Below, piece by piece: positions 9,801-19,966 of a DNA stretch of 48,612 bases; within the stretch, counting starts at the first letter, position 1, and each line of letters begins with the position of its first letter. Position numbers and translations under genes: made by a program. Location of the stretch: positions 1 to 48,612 of the forward strand of contig JAJJLU010000423.1 in assembly GCA_023807065.1 (NCBI GenBank), read 5' to 3'. Under the pieces are notes generated by a model. The model did not search any database and was not told where the DNA came from. It saw nothing but the letters and a program-made list of their open reading frames with translations. The DNA is from Isotricha intestinalis (Eukaryota > Ciliophora > Litostomatea > Vestibuliferida > Isotrichidae).

Positions 9801-12800
9801 AAAAATTTGTAAATGAAGAGAAAGATAATAAGATAAATGAATTAAATAAAATTAATATTGAAAAAGATAATCAAATAAATAAATTAAATAATGATCTTTG
9901 TATAATAAATAATACTTTAAATGAATTAACAAATCTTAATTCTGAAAAAGATTATAAAATAAATGAATTAATTAATTCAATTAAAGGAAAAGAACAATTA
10001 GTTATCAATTTGAATAATAAAATAAATGAATTAAATAAAAATAATAAAGAAAAAGAAAAGGACATTAAAATAAATGAATTAAATATTCTTAATTCAAAAT
10101 TAAATGATAAAATAACAGAATTATCAAATAATATTATAGAAAAAGATAAAAAATTAAATGAATTAAATAATAATTTATTAGAAAAAGATAATAAAATAAA
10201 TGAATTAAATAATAATGTATTAGAAAAAGAAAAACAATTAAATGAATTAGTTAAGAATAATGAGAAAGATAAAATAATAAAAGAATTAATGAATGAAAAT
10301 ACAAATAAAGGAAATAAAATAAATGAACTTAATAAGAATTTATTGGAAAAAGAGATTAAATTAAAAGAATTAGAAAAAGATAATTTTGAAAAAGAAAATA
10401 AAGTTAACGAAATTATAAATATGAATGAAGAAAATAAAAAGAAAATAAAACAATTAACAGCAGGTATATTAGAAAAAGAAAATGAAATCACAGATTTAAA
10501 TAATAAATCAATAGAAAATGAAAATCAATTTAATCAATTAATGAATGAGAAAAATAATCAAGTAAATCAATTACTAAATGAAATTATTAATAAGGAAAAT
10601 CAAATCAAAGAATTAATTAATAATGAAGATAAAGATAATAAAATTAATGAATTAATTAATATTAATGATAAAAAAGAAAAAACAATTAATGAACTAATTA
10701 ATAATAATAATGAACAAAATAAAAAAATTAATGAATTAGAAAATAATATTAAAGAAAAAAACAATGAAATTATTAAAATTGAAAATACTAGTTTAATTAA
10801 GGATAATTCAATTATTGAACTGAATAATAATAATAATGATAAAGATAATAAAATTAAAGAATTAGAAAATAATGTTTTAGAATTAAAAAATAAAATTTCT
10901 GATTTAGAAAATAATATTTTAGAAAAAGATTCTAAAATAAAAGAATTATTGAATAATTCAGATATAATTAATTTTGAAAAAGAAAATCAATTAAAAGAAT
11001 TAAATGGTGGTTTATTGGAAAAAGAAAATAAATTAAAAGAATTAAATAATAATATATTAGAAAAGGATAATAAATTAAAAGAATTAAATAACAATTTATT
11101 AGAAAAAGATAATAAAATAAAAGAATCGAATAACAGTATATTAGAAAAAGATAATAAGATAAATGAATTAAATAATAGTATATTAGAAAAAGATAATAAT
11201 ATAAATGAATTAAATAATAATTTATTAGAAAAAGATAATAAGATAAAAGAATTAAATAATTCTTTATTGGAAAAAGATAATAAGATAAATGAATTAAATA
11301 ATAATATATTAGAAAAAGATAATAAGATAAAAGAATTAAATAATTCTTTATTAGAAAAAGATAATAAGATAAATGAATTAAATAATAATATATTAGAAAA
11401 AAATAATAAGATAAATGAATTAAATAATAATATATTAGAAAAAGATAATAAAATAAAAGAATTAAATGATGATGTATTAGAAAAAGATAATAAATTAAAA
11501 GAATTAAATAACAATTTATTAGAAAAAGATAATAAAATAAAAGAACAAAATAATAATTTATTAGAAAAAGATAATAAAATAAAGGAATTAAATAATAATT
11601 TATTAGATAGAGACAATAAGATAAATGAATTATCTAATTTAAATAAAGAAAAAGAAAATGAAATAGCAGAATTAACAGCAAATAATTTATTTCAAAAAAA
11701 TGAAATAAATGAATTAACAAATAATCCAGAAAAAGATAATAAAATCTCAGATTTATTAAAACAAAATTTATCAAAAGAAAGTAAAATAAATGAACTCAAT
11801 AATTTAATAAATAATCAACAAAAAAATATTTTAGATCAACAAATCAAAATAAATGAATTAAATAATTTAAATACAGAACAACAAAATAAAATAAATGAAC
11901 TATCAAAAGATAATTTATTTAAAGAAAGTAAATTAAATGATTTAATTAATAATAACGATAAAGATAATAAAATAAAAGAATTGAAAAATACTATTTTAGA
12001 AAAAGAAAATAAAATAAATGAATTAAAAACTCAAATTGAAGAAAAAGAAAAATTATTATTTAGAAAAAGTGAAAGTGAAGAAAAATTAAATGAAACTGAA
12101 GAACAAAAAGATAAACTTTTAGATAAAGTTATTAATTCTAAAAATGAAATAAATAATTTAAAAACACAAATTAAAGAAGACAAAAAAAATTTCAATGAAT
12201 ATGTTTCAAAAAAAGAAAAAGAAATTGATGAGTTAACTAAAACTATAGAAAAAAAAGAAACTGAAATTACTGAATTAAAGGAAGAAAATGAAAAATTAAT
12301 TTTAGATATCCAAATGAAAGATATTCAAATACAACAAACTTTAAATACTAATTTTGATAATCAAACAAATAATAATAATGAAAATAAAGAAAAAAATAAT
12401 TATGAAAAAAATAAAGACAATAATAATAAAGAAACTAATAATAATGAAAATAAGGAAAATAATAATAATATTGAAGATTTAAATAAATTAATTATTGAAA
12501 AAGAGAATACAATAAAAGAATTAGTTGATTATATTAATGAATTAGAAAATATAATTAATCAAAATAATCTAATGTCAGAAGAAAATGTAGATAATCAAAA
12601 TAAGATTTCAGAAGGAAATATATTAGATAATCAAATTATAAATGAAGAAATTATTCCTGAAGATAATCAACCAATTAAAAAAAAGAAAAAGGTTTTAAAA
12701 AGTAAAAAAACAAAAAAGAAAAATGAAGAAGAAAAAGAAATTCAAAATTTAAAAGAAAAAAATGAAGAATTATTAAAATTAGTAAATGATTTAGAAAATA

Positions 12801-14917
12801 AAAATAAAGATTTAGAAAAACAAAATAAAGATTTAGAAAAACAAAATAAAGAAATTATTCCTTTATCAAATTTAAATAATGAAAATAAAAATATTAATTC
12901 TTTGGAAAAAAAAATCCAAGATTTAGAATCAGAAAAAAAAATATTAAAGCAAATGAATGAATCTTTAGTTGAAAAATTAAATTCTTTAACAGAAAAAACA
13001 AATAAAGAAAATAATATAGAAACTAATAATGAAAAAAATAAAGATAATAATCATAATGAAAATATTCATATTAATAAAATATCAAATGAAAATTTAAATC
13101 CTATAATTAACAAGGATGAAGAAAAAGAAAATTTAATTAAAGAAAACAAAGATTTAAAGTTAAAATTAGAAGAAATGAAGAAAGAAATAGATTTACTAAA
13201 AAATGAATTAATAAATTATTCATTAGAAGATTCGGATATGGAAATAAATAAAAAATTAGAAGTAATAAATAATGAAAATAACATATTAAAACAAGAAAAA
13301 ATACAATTACAAGAAAAAATATTATCTTTACCAACAATAAACCAAGTAAATGTGTTAAAAGAAAAAATTGATTTTTTACAAAATCACATTAAATCACTTG
13401 AAAATCCAGTAGATATTAAAAGTAAAGAATTTTTTGAAGAAAAAAAAAATAATTTGGAAAAATTTATTGAATTAGAAGATGAAATTAATGTTTTAAATGA
13501 TGAAAATAAAAAGCTTTTAGACCAAAAAAAAGAGTTTGAAAGTTTATATGAAGATTCTAAATATAATATTGATTTACTGAATGAAGATTTAAATAATATT
13601 AAAAAAAAATTCGATGATGAAAAAAAAAGAAATAATGAATTAAAGGATCAAATAATTAAATTTGAAAAAGATAAAAAGAATAATATGAATAATAATAAAA
13701 AATTTGAAGATGAAATTATTAATTTAAAAAAAGTAAATGAAGAATTAAAAAATTTAAATGAAAAATATAAAAAAGAAAATGAAGATTTAAATAATAAAAT
13801 AAATAAAGAAAAAATAACAGAAGAAGTAAATAAAAGTGAAATATCAAAATTACAAGAAGATAATTTAATTATATTAGAAGAATTAAATAAAAAAAATGCA
13901 GAATTACAAGAAAATCTATATAAAAAGGAAAAAGAGATAAAAAAATTATTACATAAAATAAAAAAAGTAGAAATAAATAAAAATTACAATCCTCAAACTC
14001 ACACCATAATATTATCAAAAACTTTTAATAATTTAAAATGGTATTTATTAAAAATAACAGAAAGTAAAGAAGGAAATAATTATGATAATTATATTTGGGT
14101 TCCAGAAAAAAAAATAAAAGAAGGGGAATACTGTAAAATTGAAGAAAAAGAAGATTTAATGAAAGAAATGAGTATACAAATGGAGAATTCATATAAAAAT
14201 GAAGATATTTTAAATAAATTAAATAATGAAAAATTCAATTTAAGTAATATTTCTCCTATTACACCAGAAATTAAAAAGGATACTATTTCAGACAATAAAT
14301 CTGTCAATGCTAAAATAAGTAATTTAAGATTAAGTAATATTGAAGAAAATAAAAACAAATTAACTTTAAATAATAATAATATTATTAATAATAATACTGT
14401 AAATATGCCTATTGAAAAATTTAATAATATTTTATCAAAATTAAATGAAAGTGAAAAAAGAGTAAATTTACTTCAAGAAAAAAATAAAAAATTATCATTA
14501 AAATTAAAAGAAAAAGAAAAATTTGAATCTGAATTTTCTGAATTAGATAATAAAAATAATTCTAAAGAATCTTCTTTTTTAGATGATAATTTAAAAAAAG
14601 TTTTACAAAATCCTTTTGAAGTTAAATCACAAAAAAGTGACAATTTAAATATTTTAAAAGATGTTCCTTCAAATAAATCTGATGACGCTGAAGAATTATT
14701 AAAAAATCAATTACAAGATTTAAAAGTAATTATTAAAGAAGAAAAAGAAAAAAATGAGAAATTATGTGAACTATTTAAACAAATATTAAATAATATTAAA
14801 GTTGAATCTAAAAATAAAGATTTGTTTTTACAAGTTTGTAATATTTTTGGTTTTTCTCCAAATACAACAAATAAATTAATTAAAGAAAAAAAAGGTATAT
14901 TTGGTAAAAAAAAGTAA
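6812..14917 (+). CDS. Giant coiled-coil protein (2701 aa)
   Basis: A single uninterrupted frame of 2701 codons starting at an ATG after seven A residues. Residues 1-220 are Ser/Asn-rich. From about 230 to 2390 the protein is almost pure coiled coil (Lys, Glu, Asn, Leu, Ile), with an internal 14-residue tandem repeat near 1389-1612. Around residues 2390-2450 lies a compact non-coil segment (HTIILSKTFNNLKWYLLKI ... NYIWVPEKKI) that looks like a small folded domain I cannot name. The last 40 residues (NIFGFSPNTTNKL, then GIFGKKK) are basic and ordered-looking. Such proteins usually act as long tethers or scaffolds in cytoskeleton, basal body or Golgi; nothing here decides which. Glutamine is encoded by CAA throughout, evidence against stop reassignment. 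Confidence 0.86.
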   Translation: MDEKSNRKEINFFNIIYDDDFISLLNGLSSSIKDYYNLTKLNINSTTNYTNNIENQDLLIKNILKEITNLSKSNEINLQLEKLKESKINIEKINKDNEKNLINFLENAKNFFKKMKQTRNEKLSKINIGLKNYKSTRDLNPKSLSIKQKNESVRNKSVSPSSRIKNNQDQIVKLANNVICFITKLNEKKNNDDEQINYMKKELNLLAKNAIIRHSSSSPRLNTNINVFDEKNMVKKDKDYINKKLKNELKNCNTKINELNNIIEELKKKLKEVINENKKINYENSNRNNYTLHTYNDTIQKYQFEISKLSNELIIKRNIEEINKNLNFEISKLKNELIYYHNKNYDKQILELKGENKKLKDELKKIKEEILIKNREFIDIKNKNGLLKQQINETSENIQNKENIIVTLTENNSINNDKINNINHKLKSSIETINLLKKKRNEDQEEIKKLKEQLLKEKENENMLLQKISDLQNLINQLNKQLEEETKSKEKYENQIKDLNKEIINSNEKNNDLKTEIALINNEKEIEEKEKELKDLNNILKLNIRDAEDRLMSNNKKLEVYKIQVEKLKEKLSNVINENEKIMKEKDEELINLTQKNTTLSKFLNKKNTDIVALQRENIIKINEIEQLKKSNINLNKSNNLIESDNDKNKILSELNATKEELNKMKNETNKKNEELISFSTNSQNEINKLKNDYNILLQENQKLKNENIKNPKEKIENKNKDNINELNNKIIQLQKLVLEKDEKLKKNFDDKNLIKLKDEEINQLKNNIKILSENQNKDLSEKNLEKYKNEINNLNNELKKKSNEIEKIKKEFNDLLSQINNKNLEIENQNLKNIIDKLKEENNNKEKKILKLNQDIENQKKNNKNVEENLKNNSNKENEFNNKINQLTNKIKQDEKNIQNFNNLINEKENQINLLKENDLKLENQIKLLLNNINQKENQIVILTSNNNEKEKIINENREELNKIPELKKKINELTNIIEEKEKKINELINVNLNKEKFVNEEKDNKINELNKINIEKDNQINKLNNDLCIINNTLNELTNLNSEKDYKINELINSIKGKEQLVINLNNKINELNKNNKEKEKDIKINELNILNSKLNDKITELSNNIIEKDKKLNELNNNLLEKDNKINELNNNVLEKEKQLNELVKNNEKDKIIKELMNENTNKGNKINELNKNLLEKEIKLKELEKDNFEKENKVNEIINMNEENKKKIKQLTAGILEKENEITDLNNKSIENENQFNQLMNEKNNQVNQLLNEIINKENQIKELINNEDKDNKINELININDKKEKTINELINNNNEQNKKINELENNIKEKNNEIIKIENTSLIKDNSIIELNNNNNDKDNKIKELENNVLELKNKISDLENNILEKDSKIKELLNNSDIINFEKENQLKELNGGLLEKENKLKELNNNILEKDNKLKELNNNLLEKDNKIKESNNSILEKDNKINELNNSILEKDNNINELNNNLLEKDNKIKELNNSLLEKDNKINELNNNILEKDNKIKELNNSLLEKDNKINELNNNILEKNNKINELNNNILEKDNKIKELNDDVLEKDNKLKELNNNLLEKDNKIKEQNNNLLEKDNKIKELNNNLLDRDNKINELSNLNKEKENEIAELTANNLFQKNEINELTNNPEKDNKISDLLKQNLSKESKINELNNLINNQQKNILDQQIKINELNNLNTEQQNKINELSKDNLFKESKLNDLINNNDKDNKIKELKNTILEKENKINELKTQIEEKEKLLFRKSESEEKLNETEEQKDKLLDKVINSKNEINNLKTQIKEDKKNFNEYVSKKEKEIDELTKTIEKKETEITELKEENEKLILDIQMKDIQIQQTLNTNFDNQTNNNNENKEKNNYEKNKDNNNKETNNNENKENNNNIEDLNKLIIEKENTIKELVDYINELENIINQNNLMSEENVDNQNKISEGNILDNQIINEEIIPEDNQPIKKKKKVLKSKKTKKKNEEEKEIQNLKEKNEELLKLVNDLENKNKDLEKQNKDLEKQNKEIIPLSNLNNENKNINSLEKKIQDLESEKKILKQMNESLVEKLNSLTEKTNKENNIETNNEKNKDNNHNENIHINKISNENLNPIINKDEEKENLIKENKDLKLKLEEMKKEIDLLKNELINYSLEDSDMEINKKLEVINNENNILKQEKIQLQEKILSLPTINQVNVLKEKIDFLQNHIKSLENPVDIKSKEFFEEKKNNLEKFIELEDEINVLNDENKKLLDQKKEFESLYEDSKYNIDLLNEDLNNIKKKFDDEKKRNNELKDQIIKFEKDKKNNMNNNKKFEDEIINLKKVNEELKNLNEKYKKENEDLNNKINKEKITEEVNKSEISKLQEDNLIILEELNKKNAELQENLYKKEKEIKKLLHKIKKVEINKNYNPQTHTIILSKTFNNLKWYLLKITESKEGNNYDNYIWVPEKKIKEGEYCKIEEKEDLMKEMSIQMENSYKNEDILNKLNNEKFNLSNISPITPEIKKDTISDNKSVNAKISNLRLSNIEENKNKLTLNNNNIINNNTVNMPIEKFNNILSKLNESEKRVNLLQEKNKKLSLKLKEKEKFESEFSELDNKNNSKESSFLDDNLKKVLQNPFEVKSQKSDNLNILKDVPSNKSDDAEELLKNQLQDLKVIIKEEKEKNEKLCELFKQILNNIKVESKNKDLFLQVCNIFGFSPNTTNKLIKEKKGIFGKKK
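10976..11647 (+). repeat. 42-bp tandem repeat, 16 units, inside the giant coiled-coil gene
   Basis: Sixteen consecutive 42-base units in frame encode variants of the 14-mer EKDNKIKELNNNLL. Fourteen residues are exactly two heptads, with I6, L9 and L13 in a/d-like positions and a lysine in the fourth core slot. Adjacent units differ mostly at NNN/NNS, IK/IN and LL/IL, and alternation of two unit types in the middle suggests duplication of a two-unit block. Three looser copies occur upstream at about 10136-10250. Confidence 0.93.
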
Positions 14918-15304
14918 AATTTATATTTTATTCCTTTTCTTTTTATATAATTTACTATTATATAACTTTTAATCTGTTTATTTTTAAATACATTATAAAC
15001 ATTAAAAAATATTCAAAAATTATTATCAATAAAATAATATCTCCTAATATAATAATATAATACTCAAATTAAGGAAAAATAATTTAAAACCAACATTATT
15101 ATAAAATAAAAAATATTTTTTTAAATATTTTTATTTTTTTTTAATAAAATAGATTATAATTAAAATTATTAAAAAAATTATATTAAAATAAATTAATAAT
15201 TATTTTTCATCCTTAAAAAAATTATATAAAAATTTTAAAAAAAAATATTCATTCCACAATAAACTTAAAACCCGCTTTCAATAAAAAAAATATAAATAAA
15301 AAAA
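14918..15304. other. Intergenic spacer, no gene seen
   Basis: 387 bp of A/T-rich sequence between two co-oriented genes. It should contain the 3' end of the giant coiled-coil transcript and the promoter of the B-box gene. A slightly less AT-rich block (aaacccgctttcaat, about 15268-15282) lies some 25 bp before the start codon; I see no structure or frame in the rest. Confidence 0.5.
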
Positions 15305-18300
15305 ATGTCTTATACTCCAAAAATAAGAAAAACAATATTTATAGTAGATAAAAACAGAAAATATACATTTGACATAAATGAAGACATAAAATTACATACA
15401 TTAAAAAAAATGTTAATTTCTGCAGCAAATTTAGGAAAAATTTCTTTAAGAATATTTCACAAAGGAAAAGAATATACAAATTATAATAATGAAACTATTG
15501 AAAGTTTATTTCCTAACTTAAATGAAATAGAATTTACAATTCAAATAAATTATAATAAAATAGATGATTTAGATTCTTTAATTAAATTAAAATTAAATAC
15601 TAATTATTGTCCTTTTCATAATTTTAAATATCCTTATTTTTATTGTTTTACTTGTAAAAAAAGTATTTGTTCAAATTGTATTTTATCAAATAAACATAAA
15701 AATCATAATTATAAAGAAAAATATGATTATCTTCAAAATTCAAAATTATTAGTAGAACAACTTTTTAATGATTTAAAAATTGATTATGGAGAAATTAATT
15801 CTGATTTTATTAAAACATTAATTGAAAAAATCCAAAATAAAAACTTTCCAATTTTAATTCAATTGATTCAAACAATAGAAAAAAAATTAATAGATTTAAT
15901 TAATAACTTTATTCATAAAGAAAAAGGAAATATTAAATTAATAGAAAACAATATTGAAAATCTTAAAAAAAATTGTGTTGATGGATTAGATGAATTAAAA
16001 GAACAAATTTCAATTGAAGATATGATGCTTGATGAAGAAATTTTTTTAATTTTTGACAAAAAATTTAAAGATATTAGTAATGAAAAAAATAGAATTCAAA
16101 ATGATTTTTCTAAATATAAAATATTACAAAATCAAATTAATATGATTAAAGATACTATTGATAAAATTTATAATGATATTTATAATTTTTTAATTAAATA
16201 TGTTAATAATGATGTTTATGTTAATATTAATAATGAAATTGAGGATTGTAATGTTAATACAATTGGAAGAAAAGAAATTTTTCATAAATTACTTTCTGAT
16301 ATTAAGAAAAAACCTAAAATTTATAGATTGGCTCAAAATAATAAAAATCAAGTTAATTATAATGATAATATTGAAATTATTGATGAAAAGGAAAGTGAAG
16401 AAAATTCTTTTGGAGAAAATCATCATAATTATAATTTAAATGAAGGGAATAATTTAAATAATAATTTTGGGAATAATAAAAATAATGAGAATAATTTTTT
16501 AAAAACTGTTAAATTTAATGTTATTAAAGAAAAAAATGTTGACAACAATTATGTTGATAAAAATTATAATGTTAATAACAATGTTAATGTATTTGATAAT
16601 AACTTTAAAAATACAAATGATAATTTTAATGATCAAAAAAATAATGAATCAAAAAATATCAATATTAATACTACTAAAACAGTTATCAATAAACAAAACT
16701 TGAATGATTTTAATAACCAAAACAATCAAACTCCATATCAAAAAAATGATTTATCAAATCCTAATTTTTCTTTTGAAGGTAATATTGTTTTAAATCAAAA
16801 TAAAAGAAATGATGATTTTGAAAACCCAAAAATAAAAGAAGAAATAAGTAATTCAAACCAAAATAATAATTATACTAATAACAATATAAATAAAAATATT
16901 TTTGAACAAAATTCTTCAACAAAAAAATATACAATTAATGCAAATGTGAATCCAAATGAACCAAATACTTTGGTATTTAAACTTAATAATAATAACGAAC
17001 ATTTAAATACAAATTATCATAATAATTTTAATAATAATAATTTCCCAAACCAAAATACAAATATTTTATATTCTTCAAACAGAACAAATTTAATTCCTAA
17101 TCAACAATTAACTTTTAATCAAAATATAAATAATGAAATAAATAGAAATATTCATCCTCAAATAAAAACCACTACATATACAACAACAACATATACTACA
17201 AATAATAATAATATAGATTTAAGTAAATTTCCAAGTCCAATATTTAACCCAATAAATCCAAATGTAAATGAACCTCAAAATATAATATCAAATACAATTA
17301 TAACTGAAAATATAAGTAATAACAATAATCAACCAACAATTCACTTTAATACAACTAAAATAACTACAAATCAACAAAATAATTCAAATATAAATAATCC
17401 AAATCTAAATTTAACAAATCAAAATAATAATAATAATAAATCAAATAATAAAATTAATAATAAATATAATATAAAATCTCAAACAATAAATATTTCAAAT
17501 AAAAAAAACAAACATAATAATAATAATACTTCAAGTGATGAAGAAACAATATCTCAAAATTCAAATGAAAATAATGAATATACAACAGCTCATACAAGAT
17601 CGGGAGCAATATATAGAAATGGTCATCATAAAAATTATGACACATACATTTGTCAACCAATTGTGAATTCTAATGAAATATTAATATATACTTCACATAA
17701 GGAAATTATAAATAAAATAGAAATTAAATTTCCAAATTTTATATATGAAAAATTCCCAGAAAAAATATCTTGGTTTAATAAAGATAATTATTTATATATT
17801 ACAGGTGGGATAATAAATGGAAAAATAAGTAAAATTTTTTTAAAATATGATCCAATGAAAAACCATTTTGAAAGACTATTAGATTTACCTGAAGAAAAAA
17901 TAAATCATACAATGATATATGATAATCATAATAATTTATATTTAATAGGAGGAAACACAAATTCAATATTAAAATATAATTTAGATAATCAAAAATGGAT
18001 AAAATTAAATTTAAAATTAAATTATTTAAGAAATAATCCAATGTGTTTTATTAAAGAAAATAATTTATATGTGTTTTGGGGAAAAAATGATTTAAATTAT
18101 TATGTTACTAGTATTGAAAAAGGAGATTTAAATTCAAAAAATGAATTTATGGATATAATTAATAAAGATTATATTCATTTAATTAATTCTACAATTATTC
18201 AAAGTGATAAAGATAATTTATTTTTCTTTGGAGGAAAAAATGAAAATGGAATTATTAAAACTGTAATGAGATATAATTTTAATAATAATTATTTAGAAAC

Positions 18301-18427
18301 TACTCCTTTTAATTTAAAAGAAGGTAGTATTTTTCATCAATGTATTTTACCAAGGTTAAATAAAGATACTTTTGGAAATTTCGGATTAGATATTGGAATG
18401 TCTTTTGTGAAAATTAATATTAATTAA
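15305..18427 (+). CDS. B-box zinc finger / Kelch-repeat protein with N-terminal ubiquitin-like segment
   Basis: 1040 aa. Residues 7-82 look like a beta-grasp, ubiquitin-like segment (TIFIVDKNRKYTFDI ... EFTIQI). A B-box zinc finger follows with full ligand set C102, H105, C114, C117, C122, C125, H131, H134. Residues about 150-310 are helical and may form the coiled coil that follows B-boxes in TRIM proteins. Residues about 330-770 are Asn-rich and disordered. The C-terminus (about 810-1030) has Kelch-type blades with double-glycine motifs (LYITGG, LYLIGG, LFFFGG) and spaced aromatic residues, likely a beta-propeller. No RING finger precedes the B-box, so ubiquitin-ligase activity is not supported; a scaffold or substrate-recognition role is more likely. 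The ATG lies behind an A-rich leader. Confidence 0.85.
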   Translation: MSYTPKIRKTIFIVDKNRKYTFDINEDIKLHTLKKMLISAANLGKISLRIFHKGKEYTNYNNETIESLFPNLNEIEFTIQINYNKIDDLDSLIKLKLNTNYCPFHNFKYPYFYCFTCKKSICSNCILSNKHKNHNYKEKYDYLQNSKLLVEQLFNDLKIDYGEINSDFIKTLIEKIQNKNFPILIQLIQTIEKKLIDLINNFIHKEKGNIKLIENNIENLKKNCVDGLDELKEQISIEDMMLDEEIFLIFDKKFKDISNEKNRIQNDFSKYKILQNQINMIKDTIDKIYNDIYNFLIKYVNNDVYVNINNEIEDCNVNTIGRKEIFHKLLSDIKKKPKIYRLAQNNKNQVNYNDNIEIIDEKESEENSFGENHHNYNLNEGNNLNNNFGNNKNNENNFLKTVKFNVIKEKNVDNNYVDKNYNVNNNVNVFDNNFKNTNDNFNDQKNNESKNININTTKTVINKQNLNDFNNQNNQTPYQKNDLSNPNFSFEGNIVLNQNKRNDDFENPKIKEEISNSNQNNNYTNNNINKNIFEQNSSTKKYTINANVNPNEPNTLVFKLNNNNEHLNTNYHNNFNNNNFPNQNTNILYSSNRTNLIPNQQLTFNQNINNEINRNIHPQIKTTTYTTTTYTTNNNNIDLSKFPSPIFNPINPNVNEPQNIISNTIITENISNNNNQPTIHFNTTKITTNQQNNSNINNPNLNLTNQNNNNNKSNNKINNKYNIKSQTINISNKKNKHNNNNTSSDEETISQNSNENNEYTTAHTRSGAIYRNGHHKNYDTYICQPIVNSNEILIYTSHKEIINKIEIKFPNFIYEKFPEKISWFNKDNYLYITGGIINGKISKIFLKYDPMKNHFERLLDLPEEKINHTMIYDNHNNLYLIGGNTNSILKYNLDNQKWIKLNLKLNYLRNNPMCFIKENNLYVFWGKNDLNYYVTSIEKGDLNSKNEFMDIINKDYIHLINSTIIQSDKDNLFFFGGKNENGIIKTVMRYNFNNNYLETTPFNLKEGSIFHQCILPRLNKDTFGNFGLDIGMSFVKININ

Positions 18428-19134
18428 AGATTTTTAAAATTAAGGTTTTTAAAAGTCAAACAAAATTTAATATTTTTTATTATTTAAAAAACAATTCTTT
18501 TAATATATTAAATAAGACAAAATAATTTTTTAGAGTTAATTTTTAAATTTTTTTATATAACATTTACTATATCTACTTAAAAAGTGAATTTTTTTCAAAT
18601 TTTGAAAATGAAATTCTATTTGTTTAATTCTATTATGATTTTAATAATAAAAAGTAAAATCATTAGAATTTTAAATGAAAAAGAGGAATAAAAACTTCAT
18701 AAAAGAATTAAAAATTTTGAATTATATTTATTTGTTAAATTTGAGAATATTTTAACTCAACAAAAAGTCTTTTTATTTCAATTTGAAAAAGATATTGCAG
18801 AAAAATATTGAAATAATAAATAATTCAATTACAGAATAATTTGATTAAAATTAAATGTAACAAATTGGTAATTTTTAAAAAATCATTTAAGATTTTGTCT
18901 TTTTTTAACTTTTTTAATATTTGAAATTAAAAAAATTTTTTTGAAACTTTTTTTTAATATTTTATATTATAATAAATCTTTTATTATTAAAAAAGGAATA
19001 TATAATCAAAAAAATATATAAGGGAATTTCCAATAATAAAATAACTAAATAATTTATATAGAAAATATACAAAAAAAGCAATAATTTTTTTTTGAATTGA
19101 TAATTCTATATAATAACAACTAAAAGCAAAATGT
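18428..19134. other. Intergenic spacer with one short interrupted frame
   Basis: 707 bp without an intact gene. On the + strand, an ATG at 18608 opens a frame that runs 67 codons to TGA at 18809-18811, broken only by TAA at 18689-18691. The second half reads HKRIKNFELYLFVKFEN and is acidic/basic balanced like real protein. This could be a gene remnant, but interrupted frames of this size also arise by chance at this base composition. The rest is featureless A/T-rich sequence. Confidence 0.35.
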
Positions 19135-19497
19135 TTATTCAAAATTTTTATAAAAAGGATTTTCAGGTCTTTTAATTTCTTGAATTTCATTTTCACTTTC
19201 AACAGAGTTTGGTCTTGTTGAGCTTAATAAAAGATTTTTTTGGTTTTTCTTTTTTTTTCTTTCATCTCTTTTTTCTTTAATCAAACAAAAATCTTTTTCA
19301 ATTTCTTCAAAAGAATATGAATCTAAAGTAGATTTATTTTTCTTTATATCTAATTCATTTTCTAAATTGTCATTATCTAATAATAAAATATCAAAATTAA
19401 AATAATTTTTTGAAAAATTTTGATTCATTTTTTTTGGCTTTGGAGTGTAAATTTTAGGAATTTCGCATATGATTAATGTTGGTTTTTGAGAATCCAT
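19135..19497 (-). CDS. Hypothetical small charged protein (120 aa)
   Basis: 120 aa, starting at an ATG preceded by a long A run, typical of starts in this window, and ending in TAA. The N-terminus is hydrophobic and Pro-rich (PTLIICEIPKIYTPKPKK), the middle is acidic and the C-terminal half is highly basic (KRDERKKKKNQKN) followed by a Ser/Pro tail. No signal peptide, membrane segment or family motif is seen. The basic tract could bind nucleic acid or act in nuclear import, but that is only a guess. The ORF stands alone with spacers on both sides; being unbroken for 120 codons at this base composition favours a real gene. Confidence 0.55.
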   Translation of the reverse strand: MDSQKPTLIICEIPKIYTPKPKKMNQNFSKNYFNFDILLLDNDNLENELDIKKNKSTLDSYSFEEIEKDFCLIKEKRDERKKKKNQKNLLLSSTRPNSVESENEIQEIKRPENPFYKNFE

Positions 19498-19966
19498 TTT
19501 TTTTTTTTGTTTTTTTTTTTATTTATTTGTATTTATATTATTTTATATTTTGGAGATTTTATTGCTAAGACCTTATTTGAAGAATAATTATTTTTTTTTT
19601 ATTTTTTTTTAGTGTTTAAGTTGAAAATTCTATTTTTTTCTGTTTTTTTTGAGAATAAATATTAAAACGATTTTTGATATTATATTAGAGTATATAATAA
19701 AATATATTTAACATTATAATTCATTATAATAAAAAAAAATAAAAAATTAAATTTATTTGAATAGTATTCCTTGATCTTTTGATAACAATAAATAAAAATA
19801 AAGAAAAAAATGAAACAAATTATAAATTGAACTTATCAAAAATAATTATAAATTTCATTATATTTTTTTGCTGAATATATATAAATTAAAAATTCATTTT
19901 AAAAAATTATTAAAAATCTTTAATAAAAATGAATAAAATACATCCTTTTATTTTAAAAAATAATAT
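19498..19966. other. Intergenic spacer, nothing recognised
   Basis: 469 bp of T-rich then A-rich sequence between two minus-strand genes. The part next to 19497 is the A-rich leader (as read on the minus strand) of the small protein gene. I see no frame, repeat or hairpin worth naming. Confidence 0.5.

Noticed and set aside
9952..11616. Long minus-strand ORFs opposite the coiled-coil repeat (179 and 209 codons, Ser/Phe/Leu-rich)
   Set aside because: They are antisense shadows of the KELNN/EKDN repeat codons; their periodicity follows the repeat and they lack any independent signal.
16200..16703. Two internal + strand ORFs (79 and 61 codons) inside the B-box/Kelch gene
   Set aside because: They are out-of-frame readings of the Asn-rich linker, with Met/Ile-rich composition arising from AAT/GAT repeats.
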